A DNA stretch of 11,329 nucleotides from NCBI GenBank assembly GCA_963169135.1, contig CAUJEQ010000218.1, positions 1 to 11,329 of the forward strand, written 5' to 3'. A program made the position numbers and the translations under genes. Shown piece after piece: positions 4,708 to 11,329 of this stretch; positions within the stretch are counted from its first letter, which is position 1; the number at the start of each line of letters is the position of its first letter. This stretch comes from Chloroflexota bacterium. GTDB lineage: Bacteria > Chloroflexota > Dehalococcoidia > Tepidiformales > Tepidiformaceae. Under the pieces are notes generated by a model. That model was not told the DNA's origin and made no database searches. It saw nothing but the letters and a program-made list of their open reading frames with translations.

Positions 4708-6288
4708 ATGACAATGCCCGACGTGAGTGAAGCCGCCCCGACCGCCATGGGCTACAACGAGGTGCCCTACCCTGGATCGGCCGTAACGACGACACACCCG
4801 GCGCAGGTGGGCGCCATGGCGCGACTGTTCGGCATGCGGCCAGCTCCTGCGGAACGCTGCCGCGTTCTCGAACTGGGGTGTGGCGACGGAGCGAACCTGG
4901 TGCCGATGGCGTACGGCCTGCCGGGCAGCGAATTCATCGGCATCGATTTGTCGGTGCGCCAGGTGGAGACGGCGACGGACCTGGCCCGGCAACTCGGGTT
5001 GACCAACGTGCGGTTCATGGCGATGGATATCCGGGACATGGCCACGCTCGGCGGGCCGTTCGACTACATCGTCTGCCACGGGGTGTTCTCGTGGGTGCCC
5101 GACGACGTACGTGAAGCGATGCTGGCCGGGTGCCGGGACCTGTTGGGTACGCAGGGTGTCGCCTTCGTGAGCTACAACGCCCTGCCCGGGTGGCGCATGC
5201 GGGGGATGGTCCGCGACATGATGGTGTATCACGCCCGGCACTTCGATAGCCCGGAAGAGCGCGCGGAGCAAGCGCGGGCGATCGTCCAGTTCGTCGACGA
5301 GGCATCGGGGCAAATCGCTGAAAGCTCGGGGACCACCAGCGCCTTCCACGAGCACATCTCGTTCGAGCGCAAGCTCCTGGAGTCGCGGCCGGACTACTAC
5401 GTCATCCATGAGTTCCTGGAGGGCGAGAACCGGGCTTTCTATCTTCACGAGTTCGCAGCCATGGTGTCGAACCACGGTCTGCAGTACCTGGCAGACTCGA
5501 GCTTCTCGAGCATGCTTTCGACGAACCTCCCTGCGGAGGTCCGTCAGACCCTCGAGACCATCGCGCCGGACAACCTCGCGCTGGAGCAGTACCGCGACTT
5601 CATCACCAACCGGCTGTTCCGGCAGTCACTCATCTGTCGCGAGGATGTCCGGCTGGAGCGGCGGCTGGAGGTTTCGACGCTCACGGAGATGTACTTTCGG
5701 CTCGGCGCGCCGCCAGGGCCGCGGCCATGGCCCGACGACGCAGCGCCGCTCCCGGGGGGCGCTTCGCTCACGCTGGCCGCGCCTGCAGCGAAGGCGATCA
5801 TCGGCGCATTGCGGGAAGCGTTTCCAGCTGCTCTCAGTTATGACGAGTTAGAGGATGTAGCGGGAAGGTTGGAAGGCCCCGATGCCGGAGACCACGAGTA
5901 CTTCGGGGGAGTGCTCTACACGCTCCTGGCCCACGACGCGATCGATATCCGATCGCACCGGCCCACGATGGTGACAGCAGCGGGCACCCATCCGCAGGCA
6001 AGCGCGGTGGCACGAGCGGTGGCCCCGCGGGGGCAGTCGCTCCCGAACCTGATGCACTACGCGGTGTCGTTCGACGGCTTCACGGATGCTTTCGTACCGT
6101 GGGTCGATGGGACGCGGGACCGGGCGGCTCTCGGGGTGGTGGTGCGCAACCTGCTGGCACGACCGGGCATGGTGCTCCAGACAGCAAGCGGACCAATCAG
6201 CGGCTCCGACCTCGGGGACCCAGACATCGGCGCGATTGTGGAGCAACTGCTCATGGGGCTGGCGAGCTACGGGATCCTGGAGGCCTGA
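4708..6288 (+). CDS. SAM-dependent methyltransferase with regulatory domain (PKMT-like)
   Basis: The 526-residue protein begins with the family leader YNEVPYPGSAVTTTHP (16-31). Then comes a class I SAM-binding core: motif I VLELGCGDG (53-61), the acidic Asp80 in FIGIDLS that holds the ribose, MDIRD (106-110), and FDYIVCHGVFSWVPDD (118-133). A methyltransferase-regulatory domain (MethyTransf_Reg, about 209-300, with FHEHISFERKLL and FYLHEFAAM) follows, then a C-terminal winged-helix-like region (about 350-526). This three-part layout is that of the rickettsial protein lysine methyltransferases PKMT1/2, which trimethylate or monomethylate outer-membrane protein OmpB. Many environmental homologues have unknown targets. 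A lysine-methyltransferase role here is inference. ATG 4708 has only a weak ribosome site; ATG 4714 is possible. Its stop lies one base from the stop of the convergent reductase gene. No substrate partner is visible beside it. Confidence 0.85.
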   Translation: MTMPDVSEAAPTAMGYNEVPYPGSAVTTTHPAQVGAMARLFGMRPAPAERCRVLELGCGDGANLVPMAYGLPGSEFIGIDLSVRQVETATDLARQLGLTNVRFMAMDIRDMATLGGPFDYIVCHGVFSWVPDDVREAMLAGCRDLLGTQGVAFVSYNALPGWRMRGMVRDMMVYHARHFDSPEERAEQARAIVQFVDEASGQIAESSGTTSAFHEHISFERKLLESRPDYYVIHEFLEGENRAFYLHEFAAMVSNHGLQYLADSSFSSMLSTNLPAEVRQTLETIAPDNLALEQYRDFITNRLFRQSLICREDVRLERRLEVSTLTEMYFRLGAPPGPRPWPDDAAPLPGGASLTLAAPAAKAIIGALREAFPAALSYDELEDVAGRLEGPDAGDHEYFGGVLYTLLAHDAIDIRSHRPTMVTAAGTHPQASAVARAVAPRGQSLPNLMHYAVSFDGFTDAFVPWVDGTRDRAALGVVVRNLLARPGMVLQTASGPISGSDLGDPDIGAIVEQLLMGLASYGILEA

Positions 6289-6289
6289 G

Positions 6290-7273
6290 CTAACCCCGAG
6301 CCCGGGCGGCGAGTTCTTCGACCGTCATTGAGCCGGGTTGGACGCCTCGCGCGGCGAGGTCTGTCGCGACGCGCCGGACCGTGGAGTTGTAGGGCGTGGG
6401 AATGCCGTGGAGCTTCCCCAAGAGTTCGATTTCTCCGTTGAGATAGTCGACCTCGATAGTCGAGTGGCCACGGAGAACGCTCTGGAGCGTGGAACTGCCG
6501 GAGCGCAGTTGGCCACCGACCTCCATGGCGCGATAGTGGCGCTGGACGCGGTCGGTGTACTCCTCCTGGGAGACGGCGATTATGTCCGCGGCGGCGTAGC
6601 ACGCGAGGGCTTCGTCACGGAGGCGGGCAGTCAGTTCGCCGAGCTCGCCGCCGGCGCCCCAGGCCATACGCCCGGTGATGACGTCCAGCCCGTTGCCGAG
6701 GTTGGCCAGGAGCTTGCGGTACTTCAACGCCATAGCGTCGGTTGAGGGCTCGCAATGGAATTTCGAGGCAGTGAGGGCCGCGCAGACCCCTGCAATGGTG
6801 GCGTCGGTGCCGGCGGGGAACACGCCGGCGTGGAGGCAGCCGCTGAGCGGCGCGGCCGAGGCGATGACCTCGCCGGGTTCGAGAAAGGTAGCCGGGAGGG
6901 CGACCAGCATCGCGTAGACGTTTTCGAATCGGCGCGCCGCAAGTCGCTCGTTTTCGACGCCGTTCTGGGCACAGATGATCGGCACAGCCGTCCCGGCGGT
7001 GGCTTCGAGGTCGCGAAGGGCCGGCTCGGTGTCCTGTGTCTTCATCGTGAGGATGACGACATCGCCGGGACGCCACTCGACCTCACGCGGGTGTCCCACG
7101 GCGGAGACGGGGAGACGGAAGTCGCCGTCGGGGGCCCGGAGCAGCAGGCCGTTGCGCTGGATGGCATCCAGGTGTTGCCCCCGGCAGATGAGAACGGCAT
7201 CGTGCCCGGACTGGTGAAGGCGGCCGCCGATCGTGCCACCGATCGCACCGGCTCCGTAGATGATGAAGCGCAT
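6290..7273 (-). CDS. Ketopantoate reductase-family protein (2-dehydropantoate 2-reductase)
   Basis: The 327-residue protein fits the ApbA/PanE family, NADPH-dependent reductases that make pantoate in the pantothenate/CoA pathway. The N-terminal Rossmann motif is IIYGAGAIGGTIGG (4-17). CAQNGVENE supplies the conserved Asn. MALKYRKLLANLGN carries the catalytic Lys (K184), and SSTLQSVLRGHSTIEVDYLNGEI provides the Ser pair and catalytic Glu (E274). These correspond to K176, S244 and E256 of the E. coli enzyme. ATG 7273 is preceded by GGGGGAGAG with suitable spacing. It lies 71 bases downstream of the DUF5317-like gene on the same strand and is probably cotranscribed. Many ApbA/PanE paralogues act on other 2-oxo acids, and no panB or panC neighbours it, so I leave the symbol blank. 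Confidence 0.85.
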   Translation of the reverse strand: MRFIIYGAGAIGGTIGGRLHQSGHDAVLICRGQHLDAIQRNGLLLRAPDGDFRLPVSAVGHPREVEWRPGDVVILTMKTQDTEPALRDLEATAGTAVPIICAQNGVENERLAARRFENVYAMLVALPATFLEPGEVIASAAPLSGCLHAGVFPAGTDATIAGVCAALTASKFHCEPSTDAMALKYRKLLANLGNGLDVITGRMAWGAGGELGELTARLRDEALACYAAADIIAVSQEEYTDRVQRHYRAMEVGGQLRSGSSTLQSVLRGHSTIEVDYLNGEIELLGKLHGIPTPYNSTVRRVATDLAARGVQPGSMTVEELAARARG

Positions 7274-7344
7274 GGGCTCTCCCCCTGATTGACTCGAGCC
7301 GAAGCCTAGCAGGCCGTCGGCGGCTACGGGGCGCCCGAATGGGC

Positions 7345-7887
7345 TCAGGCAGCCTGGGGAGATTCGTGGCGGGGGCTGCGGAGGAGGACGAGGGGCGCCT
7401 GTACGAGGAGAAGAGCGACGCCGGCAAATAGTACGAAATCCCCGAGCGAATAGACGTTGGCGCCGTAGACGGGCAGGTCAACCACGTAGCGGTCGGAGAG
7501 CACAAAGAAGTGGATGTCGTCGCGTTCGAGCACGACATCCTTGCCGTGGTTGGTCTGCTTGCCGATGTCATCCCGAGTCACTTCGGGGAAGGCACCCGAG
7601 GATTGGAGGATGGCGTAGTCGATGGGCATGGCCCCGCCATGGGCTGCCATGGGGATGAGGTTGAGGACAATGCCGGCGGCGACGAGCCACGCACCCCAGA
7701 ACCTGCGGAAGCGCAGCGCCAGCACAACCAGCGCGACCGTGGTGAGGAAGAAGAGCGCACGGCGCAGTGCGCCTTCCGCGCCTTCTGTCGACATGAAGGA
7801 GATAGCGAGTTGCTGGGCGAGGAAGATGCCTGCGGCCGCCGCCAGAAACCACAAATCGCCCGCTCGGCGAACCGTACGGGCGATCAT
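7345..7887 (-). CDS. DUF5317-like integral membrane protein
   Basis: This 180-residue membrane protein has four predicted membrane segments: about 12-32, 44-60, 64-81 and 148-169. Between the third and fourth lies a polar stretch of about 65 residues. The motif NLIPMAAHGGAMP (75-87) after the third segment and the SLGDFVLFAG opening of the last segment match what I recall of DUF5317 proteins, a family common in Chloroflexota and some Gram-positives with no known function. No enzymatic residues are recognisable. ATG 7887 has a poor ribosome site (AGG nine bases upstream), so translation may depend on the small gene whose stop lies 43 bases upstream. It is the likely second gene of a peptide, DUF5317 and reductase operon. 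Confidence 0.75.
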   Translation of the reverse strand: MIARTVRRAGDLWFLAAAAGIFLAQQLAISFMSTEGAEGALRRALFFLTTVALVVLALRFRRFWGAWLVAAGIVLNLIPMAAHGGAMPIDYAILQSSGAFPEVTRDDIGKQTNHGKDVVLERDDIHFFVLSDRYVVDLPVYGANVYSLGDFVLFAGVALLLVQAPLVLLRSPRHESPQAA

Positions 7888-7930
7888 TCGGGGGACCTAT
7901 CGCAGCGACGTGCCCCGGATGCGGCTGGAA

Positions 7931-8017
7931 CTACCAGGACTGGAAGGGCGCGGCTCCAGCGAGCGCGATGATGGCGAGCGACGAGACCGCAACCAGAGTC
8001 GAGATAAACCGAGTCAT
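7931..8017 (-). CDS. Small signal-peptide-like ORF, 28 residues
   Basis: The minus-strand reading ATG 8017 to TAG 7931 encodes 28 residues. It has a basic start (MTRFIS), a hydrophobic core (TLVAVSSLAIIALAGA, 7-22) and a short tail, APFQSW. It looks like a signal peptide or a single membrane-inserted segment. Signal peptidase cleavage after ALA or AGA would release 6-8 residues. GGAGGG (8025-8030) lies seven bases before the ATG, a better ribosome site than most neighbours have, which argues it is translated. It sits between the large regulator and the DUF5317-like gene, directly after a SARP-type direct repeat. I do not recognise a family. It could be an exported signalling peptide, a small membrane protein or a leader peptide; the gene itself is likely, its role is unknown. 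Confidence 0.65.
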   Translation of the reverse strand: MTRFISTLVAVSSLAIIALAGAAPFQSW

Positions 8018-8024
8018 TCCGTGT

Positions 8025-8030
8025 CCCTCC
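8025..8030 (-). promoter_or_regulatory. Shine-Dalgarno GGAGGG of the small ORF
   Basis: GGAGGG on the minus strand is seven bases upstream of ATG 8017. Just upstream, the complementary pentamers AGGAC and GTCCT flank eight bases (8028-8045 region), a weak hairpin that could mask the site. Confidence 0.65.
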
Positions 8031-8052
8031 AGGACGTATTGATGTCCTATGG

Positions 8053-8094
8053 AGGTTAAGCCGGGTGTTCTCGCGAAGTTCTCGCGAGAACACC
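8053..8094 (-). promoter_or_regulatory. Candidate SARP-type promoter: 11-bp-period direct repeat plus -10
   Basis: On the minus strand the decamer TCGCGAGAAC occurs twice, at 8087-8078 and 8076-8067, a period of exactly 11 bp. Eight bases later comes TAACCT (8058-8053), a -10-like hexamer. SARP regulators such as AfsR and ActII-ORF4 are known to bind direct repeats of 11-bp period whose last unit ends about 8 bp before the -10, replacing the -35. A start near 8046 would give a leader of about 28 bases with the GGAGGG site. The regulator encoded immediately upstream has the matching winged-helix/BTAD domains. Confidence 0.55.
8064..8094. terminator. 13-bp perfect inverted repeat after the regulator gene
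   Basis: GGTGTTCTCGCGA (8064-8076) and TCGCGAGAACACC (8082-8094) are perfect inverted repeats around a five-base spacer. Lying 25 bases past the regulator stop, it would form a strong RNA hairpin and could end regulator transcription, although no T-run follows. It overlaps the direct repeat described above, so operator and terminator roles are both possible. Confidence 0.5.
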
Positions 8095-8118
8095 GTGGCA
8101 TGAACACTGAGGTGAACT

Positions 8119-11100
8119 CTAGACCGCAACGCCGGCGGCGATATCGGCCCGCAACTGCCAGAACCGGGGCGGCAGGTCTTCGCCCATCTCCGAGGCGTAG
8201 GTCGACCCGTAGTCATCGATGAAGCTGAGCGCCTGGACGGTCTGCCCGGCCTTCCCCCGGTAGCGCGCCAACTGATAGGCAGCCTCTTCGTTGTACTGGT
8301 TGGCACGAAGCACGCGCTCCATACACATCGCGGCCGACTCGTAGTCCTCGCGGCTGGCGAAGTAGGCAGCGAGCATCGCCAACGACTCATATGCCTCGCC
8401 GTCGAGCCGTGCGCGGGTGGCCGCCGCCCATTCGGACTGGAACACCTCGGCGAAGGGGCCGCCGTACTTCTCGACAGCTTCCTGGAAGGCGACGGCACGC
8501 TCCTTCGATCCAGACGGAGCCTGGCGGCCACGCACGATGGCGGCCTCGAACTCCTCGACGTCCCAGTCGAACTGGCCCTCGGGATTCAGGATGTACGTGC
8601 CATCACGCTTGACGACGCTGTCCTGGTAGAGCGCCTTGCGGATGCGGTAGAGATTGGAATGGAAGGCGCTGTTGCACTTCTCACGCGGCAGATCCGGGTA
8701 GAGGTGCTCAACAGCCTCTTCCTTGCGGAGGCCGCCGCGATGCGAGAGCAGGAGGAAGAACATCTCTTTCGCCCGGGCGCTGGCCCACTGCTCATCCGAG
8801 ACCTCGCGCCCACCGACGGACACGGAAAGGGCGCCGAGGCTGCGCGCGACCACGCGGGGCAGTCGCCCCCGGGGCTCGGCCGCGGGCTGGTCCTCGGCAG
8901 GTGCGAGGACCCCAAACGATTGGCGCTCGAGGAGGTCGCGGAAGACACGGCCAACGCCGGCACGCGAAGCCGCCCATTGGGCGAACATCGGGTTCTCGCG
9001 CATTAGCGGGACGAGCGCGCTGGCCATCCAGGGTTCCTTCAGGGCGGCGGCACTCTTTCCGATCTCTTCCTGCGCTTCGGGGCGACGGCTGGTCCGGAAG
9101 TAGGCCATCGCCATGCGGTAATGGGCGATCGCGAGTGATGGCGGCACGTCCATCGCCTCGAAGCGCTCAGCGGCCTGGGCGGCCTCGGAGATAGCCGAGA
9201 CGTAATTGCCGGCGACGAACTCACACGCCGCCTGCTGCAACTTGCAATGGGCGACTTCGTAGTCGTTCGCCGAAGCGAGCGCGACGAGCAACGCCCGGCG
9301 GGAGAAGAAGTCGGCCTGCTGGAGGTCGCCAAGGCCGAGGAACGCGGCGGAAAGCCCAGCGATCGAGAGTGCGGCCAGGGTTTCGTCCAGCGCATCGGTC
9401 GCGCAGATGCGAATGGCCTCTTCGTAGTGTTCGCGGGCGTTCTGGAAGTGGCCGAGGGCGAGCTCCGCATCGCCGAGTGAGGCAGTCGCGTAGGCAACGT
9501 TGCGCTGGTTTCCGCAGTCGATGCCCTCCTGGATGGCTTCCTTGAGGACCGATGCGGCGCTGGCGAAATCACCAGCCTGGAGATGCGACATGCCGAGGTT
9601 GTTGAGCACCCAGCCGAGGTTGGACGAGCGCCCCAGGCTCCGCCAACCCTGCGCCGCCCGGGTGAGGACCGTGACTGCCGCCGGCGCGTCACCGTGCATC
9701 GCCAGGGCCTGGCCGAGCGTGGACCGTGCGAGGAGCCCGAGCGGCTCTACGTGATGGCGCTCGCTCATGCGTACGGCGTCGTTGAGCAACTGCTCCGCAC
9801 GGGAGAAATTACGGGTGATGGAGAGTTCGAACTCGGCGCTCTGGTAGGCGACCTCCGTTTGGAGAATTGGATCGTCGCAGCACTCGAGTGCGCGTAGCCG
9901 GTGGGCTGTAGCGGTCGCCTCTTCGAGTCGCCCGAGCAGGCGCAGGGCGCGGAGGCTTGCCAGCAGAGCGTGGATTCGAGCGGCGCCGGTGTTCGACGGA
10001 TCGCGGAGAACGAGTTCCGCCCGGCGGAGTGCATCTTCCGGGTCACCATGGTGGGCGGTGAGCCGAGCGAGCAGAGCGCGGAGCAGCGGTCTGCGGCCGA
10101 GGGTCGTCGTACTGATGGATTCAAAGGCGCGCCAGAGCAGCGTGAAGGCGCCCTGGATGATCAGCCGGGCACTGTGGGATTCGAGCAACTCGGCGAGGTG
10201 CCGCTCACTGGCAGCCGCCCGGGCGAATTCGACGGCCTCGGTCAGGTCGCCGGCGGCAACCATCGACAGGAGCACGTGTTCGACCGCGGAGTCATACCCC
10301 TCGGGATCCGAGCGTTGGAAGTCGGCCACGATGAATTGGCGGAGCATGGGGCTGAGGCGGAATTCAGCCGGCGAGAGGTGCTCGCAGAGGAAGTCGCGCG
10401 TTGAGGCCCAGGCGGTGAGTTGCCGCCAGGCGGCGGGGCTGAAGTCCAGTTCGACGGCGGCCCGTTCGATGGTCGGGCTCAGGGCTACGCTGCGAAGGAC
10501 CTCCTGCAGCTCGGGCGGGACGCGCTCCCAGACCTCGGAACGAAGATAGCGATCGAAGGCGGCTGCGCTCAGGCGGTCGCAACTCCCGGTGCCGCCCGCA
10601 AGGGTCGCCATGACGGCAACGGGCCACCCGCCGGTGAGTCCGGCAAGTTCGGAAGGGTTGGCCTTCCCGCCCGAGGAGCCGATGGCCGCCGCGAGTTCAT
10701 CCGCATCGAAAGCAAGGTCGGCAGCATCAAGCACGGTGACTTCGCCAGTGGCGATGAGGGCGTTGATGGAGGGGATGAATGGCAACTCGCGACCGGAGAG
10801 GATGACTTCGCTGCCTTCGGGGAGGACTTCCATCAGCCAGACGAGGAGCGCACCGGATTCGCGGCCGTCGGAGAGCTCCTCGACGTTGTCGATGACAACG
10901 AGGAGGGGCAGACCGGACGCATCGGCTGCCTGGCGTGCGGCCGCATGAATGTAGGCCTGGAGGTCGGTGAATTTAGTCGAGACAGCGGGGGGTTCGATTT
11001 CGCGGTCACCGGCGAGTGCCGCGGCCAGCTGCTGTGCGAAAACTTCGGGAGCACCGGCGGAGGCATCGAGCGTGAGCCAGGCGGGCCGAAATTCCACCTC

Positions 11101-11262
11101 TGCCGCGAAGCTCGAGATGAGCGTGGTCTTGCCATAGCCGGCAGGAGCCTGAAGGACGGTAAGGCCGTTACCGATTGAGGCGTGGAGGCGCTGGAGGGGA
11201 CGAGGGCGGGGGACCAGGCGCTTTGGAAGCCGAGGGACGGTGATCCTTCCGGTTGCAGTCAT
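8119..11262 (-). CDS. STAND ATPase-TPR-BTAD (AfsR/SARP-like) transcriptional regulator
   Basis: This 1047-residue signal-integrating regulator starts with a MalT/LuxR-type STAND NTPase. It has the leader VPRLPKRLVPRPRPLQRL (9-26), Walker A QAPAGYGKTT (38-47), AWLTLD (61-66), and Walker B LLVVIDNVEE (120-129). A long helical TPR-like middle (about 340-780) includes repeats such as GWVLNNLGMSHLQAGDFASA and ASLGDAELALGHFQNAREHY. The C-terminus (about 807-896) is an OmpR/SARP-type winged helix (LGALSVSVGGREV, NSAFHSNLYRIRKAL). A BTAD domain follows (about 897-1040, FDWDVEEFEAAI). The order of ATPase and DNA-binding domain is reversed relative to AfsR. ATG 11262 is chosen because GGAG lies eight bases upstream; ATG 11298 is an in-frame alternative. 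Ligand binding by the TPR region would license ATP-driven oligomerisation in known STAND regulators. The likely target is the repeat at 8067-8087. Confidence 0.9.
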   Translation of the reverse strand: MTATGRITVPRLPKRLVPRPRPLQRLHASIGNGLTVLQAPAGYGKTTLISSFAAEVEFRPAWLTLDASAGAPEVFAQQLAAALAGDREIEPPAVSTKFTDLQAYIHAAARQAADASGLPLLVVIDNVEELSDGRESGALLVWLMEVLPEGSEVILSGRELPFIPSINALIATGEVTVLDAADLAFDADELAAAIGSSGGKANPSELAGLTGGWPVAVMATLAGGTGSCDRLSAAAFDRYLRSEVWERVPPELQEVLRSVALSPTIERAAVELDFSPAAWRQLTAWASTRDFLCEHLSPAEFRLSPMLRQFIVADFQRSDPEGYDSAVEHVLLSMVAAGDLTEAVEFARAAASERHLAELLESHSARLIIQGAFTLLWRAFESISTTTLGRRPLLRALLARLTAHHGDPEDALRRAELVLRDPSNTGAARIHALLASLRALRLLGRLEEATATAHRLRALECCDDPILQTEVAYQSAEFELSITRNFSRAEQLLNDAVRMSERHHVEPLGLLARSTLGQALAMHGDAPAAVTVLTRAAQGWRSLGRSSNLGWVLNNLGMSHLQAGDFASAASVLKEAIQEGIDCGNQRNVAYATASLGDAELALGHFQNAREHYEEAIRICATDALDETLAALSIAGLSAAFLGLGDLQQADFFSRRALLVALASANDYEVAHCKLQQAACEFVAGNYVSAISEAAQAAERFEAMDVPPSLAIAHYRMAMAYFRTSRRPEAQEEIGKSAAALKEPWMASALVPLMRENPMFAQWAASRAGVGRVFRDLLERQSFGVLAPAEDQPAAEPRGRLPRVVARSLGALSVSVGGREVSDEQWASARAKEMFFLLLSHRGGLRKEEAVEHLYPDLPREKCNSAFHSNLYRIRKALYQDSVVKRDGTYILNPEGQFDWDVEEFEAAIVRGRQAPSGSKERAVAFQEAVEKYGGPFAEVFQSEWAAATRARLDGEAYESLAMLAAYFASREDYESAAMCMERVLRANQYNEEAAYQLARYRGKAGQTVQALSFIDDYGSTYASEMGEDLPPRFWQLRADIAAGVAV

Positions 11263-11309
11263 GAAAGCCGCTCCGTGGTTGGAATGGGTTGTGCGCATTC
11301 GTCCCCGCA

Positions 11310-11315
11310 ATACTA
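11310..11315 (-). promoter_or_regulatory. Candidate -10 element (TAGTAT) of the regulator gene
   Basis: TAGTAT on the minus strand lies 47 bases upstream of the chosen ATG 11262 and 11 bases upstream of the alternative ATG 11298. A start near 11303 would leave too little room for a ribosome site for 11298, which favours 11262. The -35 would fall outside the window. Confidence 0.35.
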
Positions 11316-11329
11316 CGCCCTGAGGGCAC

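Noticed and set aside
4594..5475. Upstream extension of the HhH gene frame on the minus strand
   Set aside because: It runs antisense through the methyltransferase gene. The AGGAGG and TTG at 4593 give a family-consistent start, and the upstream translation has no domain-like sequence.
6755..7288. A 177-codon plus-strand frame across the ketopantoate reductase gene
   Set aside because: It is antisense to a protein with all family motifs and a good ribosome site, and its own translation shows no family features.
7888..7930. Readthrough of the small ORF TAG into a longer protein
   Set aside because: The downstream in-frame sequence overlaps the DUF5317 start in another phase and shows no domain. 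The tail-to-stop architecture fits a short peptide better.
1..11329. CRISPR arrays, insertion sequences, tRNA or rRNA genes
   Set aside because: No regularly spaced repeats, transposase-like proteins with terminal repeats, or cloverleaf/rRNA-like sequences were seen on reading both strands. A tRNA-Sec gene in particular was not found here.

Overview
The window is a GC-rich stretch of bacterial chromosome with tightly packed single-copy genes, short intergenic gaps and no IS, phage, CRISPR, rRNA or tRNA signal that I could see. The gene content (a primary sigma factor with a very acidic N-terminus, DUF5317-like and DUF4332-like proteins, a STAND-TPR-BTAD regulator, GTG and TTG starts) suggests Chloroflexota, perhaps a Dehalococcoidia or Tepidiforma-like lineage. 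That placement is inference from family content only.

Layout. Positions 84-1679 (+) encode the primary sigma factor RpoD, followed by a hairpin shared with a convergent nucleotidyltransferase-like gene (1732-2481, -). Positions 2573-2806 (+) hold a 77-codon glutaredoxin-like gene with an in-frame TGA exactly where the first Cys of the CxxC motif belongs. Just after it is a stem-loop with the spacing and loop content of a bacterial SECIS, so I read the gene as a selenoprotein (U-S-A-C active site). Its stop codon overlaps that of a convergent methylmalonyl-CoA-epimerase-like VOC protein (2803-3198, -). Divergent from that is a short 3-hydroxyacyl-CoA dehydrogenase (3331-4083, +). Next come a small two-HhH protein (4189-4593, -, TTG start), a divergent PKMT-type methyltransferase with a regulatory domain (4708-6288, +), and a convergent ketopantoate-reductase-like protein (6290-7273, -).

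The right end is one minus-strand block. A 1047-aa regulator (8119-11262) with a MalT/STAND-type ATPase, a TPR-like middle and a C-terminal AfsR/SARP-type winged helix plus BTAD domain reads toward a small untracked gene (7931-8017) for a 28-residue signal-peptide-like product. After that come a DUF5317-like membrane protein (7345-7887) and the ketopantoate-reductase-like gene. Between regulator and peptide lies an exact 10-bp direct repeat with an 11-bp period, 8 bp upstream of a -10-like hexamer. This is the classical architecture of a SARP-activated promoter, and the same bases form a 13-bp inverted repeat. The arrangement resembles afsR-afsS and suggests a regulator, target promoter and exported-peptide module.

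The two points most worth follow-up are the unannotatable Sec-glutaredoxin with its SECIS, and the SARP-box/small-peptide module. The rest looks like housekeeping and acyl-CoA metabolism with small oddities: a clipped dehydrogenase C-terminus, a Gln in place of a metal-ligand Glu in the epimerase, and an uncertain third carboxylate in the nucleotidyltransferase.
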